Source: an uncultured Clostridia bacterium
GTDB lineage: Bacteria > Bacillota > Clostridia > UMGS1883
Reading direction: 5' to 3'
Assembly (NCBI GenBank): GCA_947630525.1
Contig: CANRHW010000043.1
Location: 1 to 10,097 of the forward strand
DNA: 10,097 nt
Shown piece by piece: positions 1 through 6,999 of this stretch. A program made the position numbers and the translations under genes. The number at the start of each line of letters is the position of its first letter. Positions within the stretch are counted from its first letter, which is position 1. The notes under the pieces were generated by a model. That model was not told the origin of the DNA. It made no database searches and saw only the letters and a list, made by a program, of their open reading frames with translations.

Positions 1-455
1 GGCTTGTGGAGAGCTATCTTTCCTCGCTCAAAGACGAGATGATAGCCGCCGTAAAGGAAAACAGCGGCTTTACGGCTCCGTCTTCGTTCAAGCACCTTAA
101 GAGCAAGGCCGACGGCGTTATAAGCACCGGCTGCAAAATGGGCGAGGGATGGCTGCTGACGGCGGAAATCATGGAGCTTATCGAGCTCGGCTACGGCAAC
201 GTTATCTGCGCCCAGCCTTTCGGCTGCCTGCCCAATCACATAGTGGGCAAGGGTATGATACGCAAGATAAAGGGCCTTAACCCCTCGGCCAATATCGTGC
301 CCATCGACTACGACCCCGGCGCCACAAGGGTCAATCAGGAAAACCGCATCAAGCTAATGCTTGCCGTCGCCGCGGAGGAACTGGAAAACGACGGCGGAAA
401 GGGCGAGAGCGAAGTTGAAGCCGGGAACGAGGAGTTAAAGGTCGCCGTACAATGA
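1..455 (+). CDS. C-terminal end of a 2-hydroxyacyl-CoA dehydratase / activase-related protein (5' truncated)
   Basis: The reading frame is already open at the left edge (first whole codon at position 3) and ends at TGA 453-455, so only about the last 150 residues are present. An in-frame GTG at 6 has no ribosome site and is not a credible start. The segment carries the conserved C-terminal block of the large (roughly 1400-residue) activase/2-hydroxyacyl-CoA dehydratase fusion proteins common in Clostridia: STGCKMGEGW, then ICAQPFGCLPNHIVGKG, then VPIDYDPGATRVNQENRIK. The cysteines in STGC, ICAQ and FGC are of the kind used for iron-sulfur binding in this family. Proteins of this group are related to (R)-2-hydroxyglutaryl-CoA dehydratase and its ATP-dependent activator, but many are of unknown substrate. 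The last 25 residues are a variable Glu/Gly-rich tail. Family assignment is confident; the substrate cannot be inferred. Confidence 0.8.
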   Translation, partial: LVESYLSSLKDEMIAAVKENSGFTAPSSFKHLKSKADGVISTGCKMGEGWLLTAEIMELIELGYGNVICAQPFGCLPNHIVGKGMIRKIKGLNPSANIVPIDYDPGATRVNQENRIKLMLAVAAEELENDGGKGESEVEAGNEELKVAVQ

Positions 456-528
456 CACTTTGACAACCTCTGCGCGGCGCTGCGTTAAAGCCGCCGGGAA
501 ATTAATAAATAAAAAGGAGAGAACGGAA

Positions 529-1212
529 ATGGAAAAAACAATTCTAATCGTCGATGACGAGGCTCCTATCGTGGAAATGCTCAAGTTCAACCTTCAAAAG
601 TCGGGATATAAAACAATGGCCGCTTATGATGGCCGGGCGGGGCTGGACCTTGCCCTGACAAAAAATCCCGACCTTATACTTCTAGACGTTATGCTGCCCA
701 AGATGGACGGCTTCGAGGTCTGCCGCAAAATAAGAGAGGCCGACAAAACCGTGCCCATACTTATGCTTACCGCCCGGGAGGAGGAAATAGACAAGGTCTT
801 TGGCCTGGAATCCGGCGCCGACGACTATATCACCAAGCCTTTTTCCGTGCGCGAACTGATGGCCAGGGTCAAGGCCAACCTCCGCCGCGGGGCCGAGCCG
901 GCCGAAAACGCGATTATAAATATCGACTCCCTTGAAATTAACGCCGGCCTTTACGAAGTTAAAAAGAACGGCGTGCCCATCGAGCTCACCCTGCGCGAGT
1001 TTGAGCTGCTCAAATTCCTTGCCAGCCAGCCGGGGCGCATCTTTTCCCGCGAAATGCTGCTGGAAAAGGTCTGGGGCTACGAGTATTTCGGCGACGTGCG
1101 CACCGTAGACGTCACTGTCCGCCGCCTGCGCGAAAAGGTGGAGGACAATCCCGCCGCTCCCGAAAGGATAATGACAAAGCGGGGCGTGGGCTATTACTAC
1201 AACAAAGACTGA
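529..1212 (+). CDS. walR: WalR-type response regulator (OmpR/PhoB family)
   Basis: A 227-residue DNA-binding response regulator. The chosen ATG at 529 has GGAGA eight bases upstream (516-520) and gives the canonical start MEKTILIVDDE; an in-frame TTG at 460 would only add an unrelated N-terminal extension. The receiver domain (about 1-120) has the acidic pair D9/D10, phosphoacceptor D53 in LILLDVMLP, T81 and K103 in DDYITKPFS. The winged-helix effector domain (about 127-225) has the family signature LTLREFELLKFL, then VWGYEYFGDVRTVDVTVRRLR, ending in TKRGVGYYYN. The stretch GLESGADDYITKPFSVREL followed by MARVKANLRR closely resembles Bacillus WalR (YycF), and T102 lines up with the B. subtilis threonine (Thr101) reported as a PrkC target. 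Association with a WalK-like kinase and WalH/WalI homologues downstream supports WalR rather than PhoP/PhoB. In Bacillus and Staphylococcus WalR is essential and controls cell-wall hydrolase genes. Confidence 0.9.
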   Translation: MEKTILIVDDEAPIVEMLKFNLQKSGYKTMAAYDGRAGLDLALTKNPDLILLDVMLPKMDGFEVCRKIREADKTVPILMLTAREEEIDKVFGLESGADDYITKPFSVRELMARVKANLRRGAEPAENAIINIDSLEINAGLYEVKKNGVPIELTLREFELLKFLASQPGRIFSREMLLEKVWGYEYFGDVRTVDVTVRRLREKVEDNPAAPERIMTKRGVGYYYNKD

Positions 1213-1245
1213 TACCAATGAAATCTGACCTCGGGCGGTGAAAAA

Positions 1246-3042
1246 ATGTTCAAAAGCATCCAGTGGAAAATAATAGCCATCTTCCTTTTGCTGACCATAT
1301 CCGTCATGGTTATCGTCGGCACCTTTCTGATGCAGAACATTTCCACCTATTATCTGGAAGACTTTAAAACGACCATGTCGGAACGGGTCTTTGGCAGCCG
1401 CCTTATGAACGACCTGACCGCCGCCGCCGAAAAGGACGGCGAGGCGGCGCTTGTGGATATGCAGTCCATTTTGAATGTATATTCCCTGCGCATGGGCATC
1501 GACTCGTTCCGCAACTATTATATCCTCGACGGCCGCAACTGCCGGGTTTTGGCCCGCAGCGACCCGCAGGGCGGCGCCTTTTCCACAACGCCCAACGTGG
1601 TCACGGCCATGGCCGGAATGACGGGCGACGTTATTGACCGCGAGGCCGGGTACATGGACTATGCCGTGCCCATAATGAGGGACGGCGCCGTCGCCTATAT
1701 AATCAACGTGAAGGACACCAAGGAGGAGGTCTCCGAGGTGACCCGCAACATTTTTGTAAATATCCTGTGGGCCATGCTTTTTGGCCTGCTGATAAGCCTT
1801 GTGCTGGGCTTTGTGCTTTCACGTACCATAATCGCGCCGCTTATGACCCTGCAATACCGGGCCGAGGCTATGTCCGAGGGCGACTTCAAGCACAAGATCG
1901 AGGTTCAGTCCAGGGACGAAATAGGCCGGCTGACTATGGCCTTCAACAACATGGCGGCGCAGATCGACGCCAGTATGGCGGATATAGCCGCCGAAAAGAA
2001 TAAAATCGAGACCGTTCTCCACCACATGACCGACGCCATAATCGCATTTGACAGCAGCACCGGCAGGGTTATACACGAAAATCCCGCCTGCGAGCACGTT
2101 TTGGGCGATTGTTCGAACAAGACCTTTGACGAGGTGTTCAGCGAAGGCCTTAAGCTGGATGTCACAATGAGCCGGGTCTTGTATTTGGACGAGGGTCAAC
2201 TGATGGAATTTGACGTGGAAATTGACGGAAAGAACTATCAGGTCTGCTTTGTGCCGTTTAATGCGGAAAACGTATTTTCCTCCGGCGTGGTAGTGGTGTT
2301 CAGGGACGTTACCAAACAGTTAAAGTTAGAAAATTCCCGCCGGGAATTTGTGGCGAATGTTTCTCACGAGCTGCGGACTCCCCTCACTACGGTCAAAGGC
2401 TATGCGGAAACCATTATAGACGTGGAGGAGGAGGAAGGCCGGGCCCAGGGGCCCACGGCCGGCTTTGCCCGGGTCATCGACCAGGAGGTCGACCGAATGA
2501 CCAGACTGGTCAAGGACCTGCTGACCCTTTCACAGCTGGACGGCGACAAGCAGCGGCTTAACTGCACGTCTTTCGATCTTATGGAGCTGACTTCCAGCAT
2601 CACCGAAAAGTTGACAATGAATGCCTCCGCCCACGGTCACAGCCTTAACTTTATTCCGCGCAGCGAGCCGTTCTCTTTCTTTGGCGACAGGGACCGCATT
2701 GAACAGGTGATAATCAACATAGTTTCAAACGCCATAAAATATACCCCCGACGGCGGCAAAATTGACGTGGAATGCGGCAACGACGGGCAAAACGCCCTTA
2801 TCCGCGTTACCGACAACGGCATCGGCATCCCACGGGAGGACCTGCCCCATATCTTCGAGCGGTTTTACCGGGTAGACAAGGCCCGCAGCCGTCAGAGCGG
2901 CGGCACCGGCCTGGGGCTGGCCATCGCTCGGGAGATAACCCAGCGCCATGGCGGAGATATTTCTATCGAAAGCCATATGCCCGAGGGTACGGCGGTGTCC
3001 ATCGTGCTGCCTATGTTCAGGGAAAATCCCGAGGGAGAATAG
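1246..3042 (+). CDS. walK: WalK-type sensor histidine kinase
   Basis: A 598-residue membrane histidine kinase, close to the size of Bacillus WalK (about 610). It starts at ATG 1246, 33 bases after walR, with only a modest GGGCGGTG ribosome site. Domains in order: transmembrane helix about 8-28; extracellular sensor region about 29-168; second helix about 170-191; HAMP about 192-245 (ending in EIGRLTMAFNNMAAQI); a cytoplasmic PAS-like domain about 255-355 (MTDAIIAFDSSTGRVIHENP to VVVVFRDVTKQ); HisKA with phosphoacceptor H374 in NVSHELRTPL; and an HATPase domain with N-box N495 (INIVSNAIKYTPDGG), G1 box D523-G527 (DNGIGIP), FERFYRVD and G2 box 552-557 (GGTGLGLAI). All catalytic boxes are intact. 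It should autophosphorylate in response to an envelope signal and pass the phosphate to D53 of the neighbouring regulator. PhoR is the alternative label; domain order and the walH/walI neighbours favour WalK. Confidence 0.9.
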   Translation: MFKSIQWKIIAIFLLLTISVMVIVGTFLMQNISTYYLEDFKTTMSERVFGSRLMNDLTAAAEKDGEAALVDMQSILNVYSLRMGIDSFRNYYILDGRNCRVLARSDPQGGAFSTTPNVVTAMAGMTGDVIDREAGYMDYAVPIMRDGAVAYIINVKDTKEEVSEVTRNIFVNILWAMLFGLLISLVLGFVLSRTIIAPLMTLQYRAEAMSEGDFKHKIEVQSRDEIGRLTMAFNNMAAQIDASMADIAAEKNKIETVLHHMTDAIIAFDSSTGRVIHENPACEHVLGDCSNKTFDEVFSEGLKLDVTMSRVLYLDEGQLMEFDVEIDGKNYQVCFVPFNAENVFSSGVVVVFRDVTKQLKLENSRREFVANVSHELRTPLTTVKGYAETIIDVEEEEGRAQGPTAGFARVIDQEVDRMTRLVKDLLTLSQLDGDKQRLNCTSFDLMELTSSITEKLTMNASAHGHSLNFIPRSEPFSFFGDRDRIEQVIINIVSNAIKYTPDGGKIDVECGNDGQNALIRVTDNGIGIPREDLPHIFERFYRVDKARSRQSGGTGLGLAIAREITQRHGGDISIESHMPEGTAVSIVLPMFRENPEGE

Positions 3043-3070
3043 GCCGATTGTAAAGAACAATTAATGTGCG

Positions 3071-3087
3071 TGTAACCGTTCTGTAAC
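3071..3087 (+). promoter_or_regulatory. WalR-type direct-repeat binding site
   Basis: The sequence reads TGTAAC CGTTC TGTAAC: two identical hexamers separated by exactly 5 bases (11-bp period). This is a perfect fit to the published WalR (YycF) consensus TGTWAH-N5-TGTWAH. It lies in the gap after walK and ends 10 bases upstream of a TATAAT, so it overlaps the place where a -35 box would be, as expected for an activator of this family. A PhoB/PhoP-type box has similar architecture and cannot be excluded on sequence alone. That the site binds WalR is an inference. Confidence 0.75.
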
Positions 3088-3103
3088 ATATCTGCTGTAT
3101 AAT
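3075..3103 (+). promoter_or_regulatory. Sigma-A-type promoter with consensus -10, no good -35
   Basis: A perfect TATAAT lies at 3098-3103. At 17-base spacing the -35 position (3075-3080, ACCGTT-like) does not match TTGACA and is occupied by the TGTAAC direct repeat. This is the typical layout of an activator-dependent promoter of the OmpR/PhoB class. Transcription would start near 3110, giving a leader of about 30 bases before the ATG at 3141. Confidence 0.7.
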
Positions 3104-3140
3104 AAAGCTAAGTTATGAGAGTGAAACGGGAGTGTTTGTC

Positions 3141-3611
3141 ATGAAGTATATAGGGGCGATTTTTGCCGCTATACTGGTCATGCTTTCCGGCGCAGCCGTC
3201 TACGCCGCCCACCCCAGTACCATAGGTGAGGCTGAAAGCAGTACCGCTTCAGATTTAATAGTGGTCAAGAAACCGGAGACCACAAATTCAGCTACTACGA
3301 AAACCACCTACGGCGTGACCGGCACCGGGAAAAATGGCGTCAGCGTCGCTTATTACAAGTATGACGGCAGCTCCTACAGCGTCATACTCAACAGCGAGGG
3401 CAAGACGGCCAACACTAAGATCGGTGCGGCGGGGGTTTTCTACAAGCAGGTGAGTTTGTCCGAGGGCCACAATAAATTCGCGGTCAGGGCCGAGTATAAG
3501 GGGCTCAGTCAGGTGATATACTTCGATATCAACCTGCTAAAGAAAGAAGTTCTTGACAACGTGAACAGTTTTACATACGACGTGCAGTCCATTTTTACGG
3601 GCTGGATCTAA
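3141..3611 (+). CDS. Small secreted protein with an Ig-like beta-sandwich domain, between walK and walH
   Basis: Taking ATG 3141 as the start gives 156 residues; GGGAG at 3128-3132 is well spaced for it. The in-frame GTG at 3132 would add only three residues and overlaps that site. Residues 1-22 are a clean Sec signal peptide (MKYIGAIFAAILVML core, likely cleavage after AVYA or VYAA). After a Ser/Thr-rich linker, about residues 50-125 carry the pattern of an extracellular Ig-like domain: TYGVTGTGKNGVSVAYYKY, then IGAAGVFYKQVSLSEGHNKF, then AVRAEY. This resembles the Ig-like repeats of Glucodextranase_B/bacillopeptidase type. The C-terminus (LLKKEVLDNVNSF to FTGWI) looks helical. No catalytic motif is visible. 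Known wal operons do not normally carry this gene. With a WalR-type box in front and a terminator behind, it is probably a WalR-regulated envelope protein, possibly a modulator of WalK. The function is unknown. Confidence 0.8.
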   Translation: MKYIGAIFAAILVMLSGAAVYAAHPSTIGEAESSTASDLIVVKKPETTNSATTKTTYGVTGTGKNGVSVAYYKYDGSSYSVILNSEGKTANTKIGAAGVFYKQVSLSEGHNKFAVRAEYKGLSQVIYFDINLLKKEVLDNVNSFTYDVQSIFTGWI

Positions 3612-3624
3612 ATTTCATATGCAT

Positions 3625-3657
3625 TGAACAGGGGCGTTTTTACGCCCCTGTTCATTT
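3625..3657 (+). terminator. Strong hairpin terminator after the small secreted gene
   Basis: A perfect 13-bp inverted repeat (TGAACAGGGGCGT at 3625-3637 and its complement at 3642-3654) encloses a TTTT loop and is followed by a short TTTAAAA tail. The stem is GC-rich and should be very stable. The short T tract may make termination incomplete, which would leave walHI fed by read-through. No other convincing promoter is visible in the 20 bases left before walH. Confidence 0.8.
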
Positions 3658-3676
3658 AAAACGGAGGTGAGGCCAT

Positions 3677-5140
3677 ATGTTCAAGGAGAGAATAAAAACC
3701 TCGGTGATAGTTCTTCTTATCGTAAATTTAATAGCCCTCACCTGTAGGCTGTGGTTCGGCAACGGTTTGCTGCGGGACGAGATTGCGGATTTTGCCCGCG
3801 GTCTGCCGTTGGCCGAGCGCTTTTTCCCCGATGAAAAAATTTCTATACCGCGGGAGATGCTCAGCCGCCCCAGAAAGATACTCGTCAACGACGGCGCTCT
3901 TTGGATTGCCTGCTACAATACCGACGTGGCCTTTACGCCAATTGAAAACCGCACGCGGCAGATAATCGAGGCCTTCCTGCGGGGAGACGCGGCGGACAGC
4001 AAGGCCGTGACCTTCCGTGATTGGCAGGCCGCCCTTGAAAACATGAGCATCTATGTTGAACTGCCCATAGCCTATACCCCCGAAATGCTCTGCTCAGTAA
4101 TGGGGGTTGACGGCGGGCGGCATCCCACTGAATTTTCGGCCATCAGGGACTTTGTTATCCTGCCGTCCACAGAGGAGACGGGCGTCTTTATACTGGTTCG
4201 CGACGCATATGATAACGACAACGCCTATATTTATCAATTCCCCAAAGATAGCTTCAGCCTGCCTGCCGGCGATTTGGCAATATATACCGAAAACAGCAGC
4301 GGCTATTATGAGCCCGCTTTCAGCACGGGCGTGGAACCCGAGGGGGTCAGCCTTGACCCTATGGTCTTGTTCTTTGACAGCCGGCCCTCCACCGCCGCCC
4401 TTATCCCGTCTAATCCCCTTGAAATACCCGAAAACAGCCGCAGCATTGTCAGCGCTTTTTTCAATAATGCCGATACCGCCGGCCGTTACGGCGAGGAAGG
4501 CACCAGAGTATATGTTGAAAACTACGGCGACGCGGTCATTTATCCGGTGGGCTTGTTCGAGTACCGGGCCGTGGACGACAGCAAGGGCGTGAAAATTGCC
4601 GAGACCTACTCGTCGTACTACGAAACCGTAAATTCCGCCATAAGCTTTGCCGAAAGTCTTTGGGGCATGGTCAGCGACAGGCCTCTTTCGGCTTTGGTCA
4701 GCAGCGACCTGACCCAGGCCGCCGACAGGATACACATTACCATGGACTACTATCAGGGGGGCCGCCCGGTTGCGGTGTCCTTGGACGGGGACTTTGAGCA
4801 TCTCAGCCACGGCATCGAAATGGACATAGTCAGCGGGCGGATTGTTTCCTACCGCCAGTTGTTCCGCAATTATTCCTATGGCGAAACGTCTGCCCTCAGC
4901 GGCGATTTTGTGGGCGCACTGGACCATTTTGTTAATGAGTTCGCGGTTCGCGCCGACCCGGTAATCTCCGATATTTACATTGGCTATATGGATCAGGGCG
5001 GCAGTGAAAGTCTCCGCGCCGGTTGGCTTGCGAAGCTCCGGGGCGACGACGACACCTATGCTTACAGCGGAGAAGAGCCCGAGGCCGCGGACGCGGCCCC
5101 GGTTGACGGGGAACCTGAAAGCGAGGTGACCGCGGAGTGA
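3677..5140 (+). CDS. walH: WalH (YycH)-like regulator of WalK
   Basis: A 487-residue protein starting at ATG 3677 behind a strong GGAGGTGA (3663-3670). The N-terminus MFKERIKTSVIVLLIVNL continues into one transmembrane anchor (about 7-25), and the rest is predicted extracellular, which matches the topology of YycH (about 455 residues in B. subtilis). The position after walRK and directly before a walI homologue, overlapping it by 4 bases, strongly supports the assignment. The C-terminus carries an acidic Glu/Asp/Ala/Pro tail of about 30 residues (SGEEPEAADAAPVDGEPESE) that looks like a disordered extension. In B. subtilis WalH and WalI form a membrane complex with WalK and restrain it, whereas in S. 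aureus they are reported to activate it, so the sign of its effect here cannot be predicted. Sequence similarity to YycH is weak away from the N-terminus; the call rests largely on topology and context. Confidence 0.78.
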   Translation: MFKERIKTSVIVLLIVNLIALTCRLWFGNGLLRDEIADFARGLPLAERFFPDEKISIPREMLSRPRKILVNDGALWIACYNTDVAFTPIENRTRQIIEAFLRGDAADSKAVTFRDWQAALENMSIYVELPIAYTPEMLCSVMGVDGGRHPTEFSAIRDFVILPSTEETGVFILVRDAYDNDNAYIYQFPKDSFSLPAGDLAIYTENSSGYYEPAFSTGVEPEGVSLDPMVLFFDSRPSTAALIPSNPLEIPENSRSIVSAFFNNADTAGRYGEEGTRVYVENYGDAVIYPVGLFEYRAVDDSKGVKIAETYSSYYETVNSAISFAESLWGMVSDRPLSALVSSDLTQAADRIHITMDYYQGGRPVAVSLDGDFEHLSHGIEMDIVSGRIVSYRQLFRNYSYGETSALSGDFVGALDHFVNEFAVRADPVISDIYIGYMDQGGSESLRAGWLAKLRGDDDTYAYSGEEPEAADAAPVDGEPESEVTAE

Positions 5141-5901
5141 AATGGTCGTCGGTGAAAACCATGCTTTTGGCGCTGCTCATCGTTATGAACGGCTTTGTGC
5201 TTGGCGTACTCGCCGTTAAGCGCGCGGACAGCGAAAAAATACCGCCGGTGGTTCGTTCGGCGGCCCTTGAAGCTTTGGAAAACAACGGTATAATCTGCGG
5301 CGAGGGCCTGCTGCCGGAAAAATATCTGACGATGCGCTCTTTCAGCGGCAGTTACCCTACCGCCACCGAGCTGTCAAGGATGTTTTTCGGCGAGCAGTTG
5401 GCCTTTCATACGGAAAATCGCACCCTTATCGCCAGGAACGGCGGAGCCGAGCTCCGCATCGAGGGCGAGCGCTTTAGCTACAAGGCCACGGGCGAGGCTG
5501 TGCCCGCGGATGAAAAAGCCCTGCGCAAGGTGCTGCGCGGGCTGGGATTTGACCTTGGCCGGGCCAGATATATGGCGGAGCGTGGCGAATTCAGACTTTA
5601 TTATGAAAACAGGCCTGTTTTCGGGGCGTATATAAAAGCGTCTCTTGACAGGGGCGGAAATCTTGTGTCGGTGGAGGCCATGTGGCCCGTGGTGGATTTC
5701 TCCGAACGGCGGCTGACCGGCATAAGCATTATTGGCTGCATACCAGAAATGCTGGACAAATTCCCTCCGGGCACAACGCTCACCGGCATCGAGGCCGGTT
5801 ACCGGCCCGTCAAGGACGAGGACACCGGCGTTTACACCTTTGAACCCGCCTGGCGCATAACCGCCGAGGGCGGCCTGGAGGAAATTTTTGACTTTAGTTA
5901 G
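5137..5901 (+). CDS. walI: WalI (YycI)-like regulator of WalK
   Basis: A 254-residue protein starting with GTG 5137, overlapping the walH stop by 4 bases (GTGA), with GAGGTGA at 5123-5129 as ribosome site; this indicates translational coupling. The start MKWSSVKTMLLALLIVMNGF strongly resembles YycI proteins (M-D/K-W-S-x-x-K-T followed by one hydrophobic anchor, here about 8-26). The extracellular part contains PeSY/YycI-like strand patterns such as GERFSYKATGEAVPADEKAL and EFRLYYENRPVFGAYIKA. B. subtilis YycI is about 280 residues, so the length fits. It is expected to act with WalH on the extracellular and transmembrane part of WalK. The cluster ends here: the usual walJ (MBL-fold nuclease YycJ) and htrA-type protease genes do not follow, and the next gene is on the opposite strand. 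Confidence 0.82.
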   Translation: MKWSSVKTMLLALLIVMNGFVLGVLAVKRADSEKIPPVVRSAALEALENNGIICGEGLLPEKYLTMRSFSGSYPTATELSRMFFGEQLAFHTENRTLIARNGGAELRIEGERFSYKATGEAVPADEKALRKVLRGLGFDLGRARYMAERGEFRLYYENRPVFGAYIKASLDRGGNLVSVEAMWPVVDFSERRLTGISIIGCIPEMLDKFPPGTTLTGIEAGYRPVKDEDTGVYTFEPAWRITAEGGLEEIFDFS

Positions 5902-5928
5902 AGGCGAGCGGCTTTGAGCGGTCATTGC

Positions 5929-6351
5929 CTACCCTATGCACACCTTGTCCCCGCCGCAGCGTTTGAGCCGCCGCGCTGTGGGGCCGGTATGCTTTTCGTC
6001 CATGTTCACGGTGAACAGCCAGCGCCGCCGGGGCCCCTTTTGCGCGACCCCGTAATCCAAAAATCCGCCGATTATGGCTCCGGCCACGGTGCCGCCGATG
6101 AGGCCGGCCACCGGCCCTAAGCCGGAGTTCAGCCCCACGTTCTCGAAGAAGGCCGCGCCAAGGCCGATAACGGTGCCCGCCGCGGCTCCCACGCCCATGC
6201 CGGCGAGGGTGTTTTTCCCCGCAAAGGGCTTTGGCTCAATGGCCCGGCATACCTTTATTTTGTCAGCGTCGGCTCCGCCGGCCCTGGCGGCGGTGCGTGC
6301 GGCTTCAACTTCTTCGGCGGTATCGAAAAGCGCGGTTATGGTCTTTTCCAT
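5929..6351 (-). CDS. Glycine-zipper protein of the YflT / general stress 17M type
   Basis: A 140-residue protein read leftward from ATG (complement of 6349-6351) to TAG at 5929-5931, with AAAGGATG well placed upstream of the start. Residues 1-40 (MEKTITALFDTAEEVEAART to DKIKVCRAI) look like the alpha/beta heat-induced-stress fold in which a periodic residue pattern begins with a regulator-like FDT. Residues about 48-97 are a long glycine/alanine zipper (GMGVGAAAGTVIGLGAAFF, then LGPVAGLIGGTVAGAIIGG) able to form one or two membrane-associated helices. The end (RRRWLFTVNMDEKHTGPTA to RLKRCGGDKV) fits the final strand-helix of these proteins. It converges on walI with a 27-base gap and no obvious terminator. 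Its start faces the lipoprotein gene, implying its own promoter in the AT-rich gap. The exact function is unknown; a role in envelope or stress protection is only inferred. Confidence 0.72.
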   Translation of the reverse strand: MEKTITALFDTAEEVEAARTAARAGGADADKIKVCRAIEPKPFAGKNTLAGMGVGAAAGTVIGLGAAFFENVGLNSGLGPVAGLIGGTVAGAIIGGFLDYGVAQKGPRRRWLFTVNMDEKHTGPTARRLKRCGGDKVCIG

Positions 6352-6426
6352 TTTGATACATCCTTTCGGTTATATTATTTAATGATAGTATTTAAAAATT
6401 TACAAAATATATTCAAGGTGATAAAT
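6352..6426. promoter_or_regulatory. AT-rich divergent promoter region
   Basis: These 75 bases separate two divergently transcribed genes and are strikingly AT-rich against GC-rich flanks. On the + strand TTGATA (6353-6358) and TTTAAT (6378-6383) are promoter-like, but the 19-base spacing is long. On the - strand several TTGTAA/TTGAAT and TAAATA-type hexamers are possible. The region almost certainly holds the promoters of both genes, but no single pair is decisive. Confidence 0.5.
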
Positions 6427-6999
6427 GTGAAAAAATTTTGTTTGTTTGCACTTATATGGGCTATGGCGGTCTTTGCCGGCTGCGGCGGGGGTAAAGAGGA
6501 ACGCAGGGCCCCCTCGCCCGACGAGATGCCGGAAAATATTATTTCTTATGAAGAAAAGGAAGACGGCGAGTTTATCCCGGTCACCGAGGCTGAGGAACAT
6601 GACGTTGTTGAGCCGGACGCGGCCGATGACGAGGACGATCTCCCGTCGCCGGAGGAGCTTGGCGAGTATCAGGAAATATTCATGGAGGGAGATATACTTG
6701 ACGACGGCTCCGTTGGCGGCTGGGTCATAAAGGTCAGCTTGAACGAAATAACCGTCAATACCTATAACGAGCTCACCACGTACGTTGTGGGCGACGAGGC
6801 CAAGGGCGCCGCAGACCGGCTAAAGCCCGGCGACGCGGTGCTGGTCACCTGGCACGAGGACGGCGACGGCCGCAAGGTGGCCGACGAGCTTGGCCGCGTC
6901 CGCGTGGAGGACGAGGCCCTTACCAAGGACGAGATTGAGGAAATGTACAAAAACGCCAACGCCGGTGAGACCGGCGGAACGGAGCAGACAGATGAGTGA
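6427..6999 (+). CDS. Acidic lipoprotein of unknown function, possible DUF5666-like domain
   Basis: Using GTG 6427 as the start gives 190 residues beginning MKKFCLFALIWAMAVFAGC, a textbook lipoprotein signal with lipid-accepting C19 (lipobox FAGC). AAGGTGAT at 6415-6422 sits just upstream. The upstream in-frame ATG 6382 would add 15 residues ahead of the signal peptide and has no ribosome site. Residues 20-85 are a highly acidic, Pro-containing, probably disordered tether. Residues about 88-165 form a small beta-rich domain with the pattern GWVIKVSLNEITVNTY, then LKPGDAVLVTWHEDGDGRKV. This is reminiscent of OB-like DUF5666 domains that alternate V/I-T-V strands with an L-x-x-G-D-x-V turn. The tail is again acidic and Gly/Thr-rich. 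The protein should be anchored to the outer face of the membrane. The gene overlaps trmFO by 8 bases, so the two are co-transcribed, though a functional link with tRNA modification is not evident. Confidence 0.8.
   Translation: MKKFCLFALIWAMAVFAGCGGGKEERRAPSPDEMPENIISYEEKEDGEFIPVTEAEEHDVVEPDAADDEDDLPSPEELGEYQEIFMEGDILDDGSVGGWVIKVSLNEITVNTYNELTTYVVGDEAKGAADRLKPGDAVLVTWHEDGDGRKVADELGRVRVEDEALTKDEIEEMYKNANAGETGGTEQTDE

Noticed and set aside
460..490. A consensus TTGACA (460-465) upstream of walR as a promoter, and a TTG start for walR at 460.
   Set aside because: No acceptable -10 lies 16-18 bases downstream (only GTTAAA-like sequence), and the TTG start lacks a ribosome site; ATG 529 with GGAGA gives the family-typical N-terminus. 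A real promoter here remains possible but is not supported.
474..494. GCGGC...GCCGC inverted repeat as a terminator of the upstream dehydratase-type gene.
   Set aside because: The stem has only 5 bp, an 11-base loop and no T run.
5905..5921. Repeated GAGCGG between walI and the convergent gene.
   Set aside because: It is a short direct repeat that does not form a hairpin, so it is not a terminator, and it is likely chance.
6074..6382. Forward open frames at 5914-6120 and 6074-6382.
   Set aside because: Low-complexity Ala/Pro-rich translations opposite the leftward glycine-zipper gene, which has a good ribosome site and a plausible fold.
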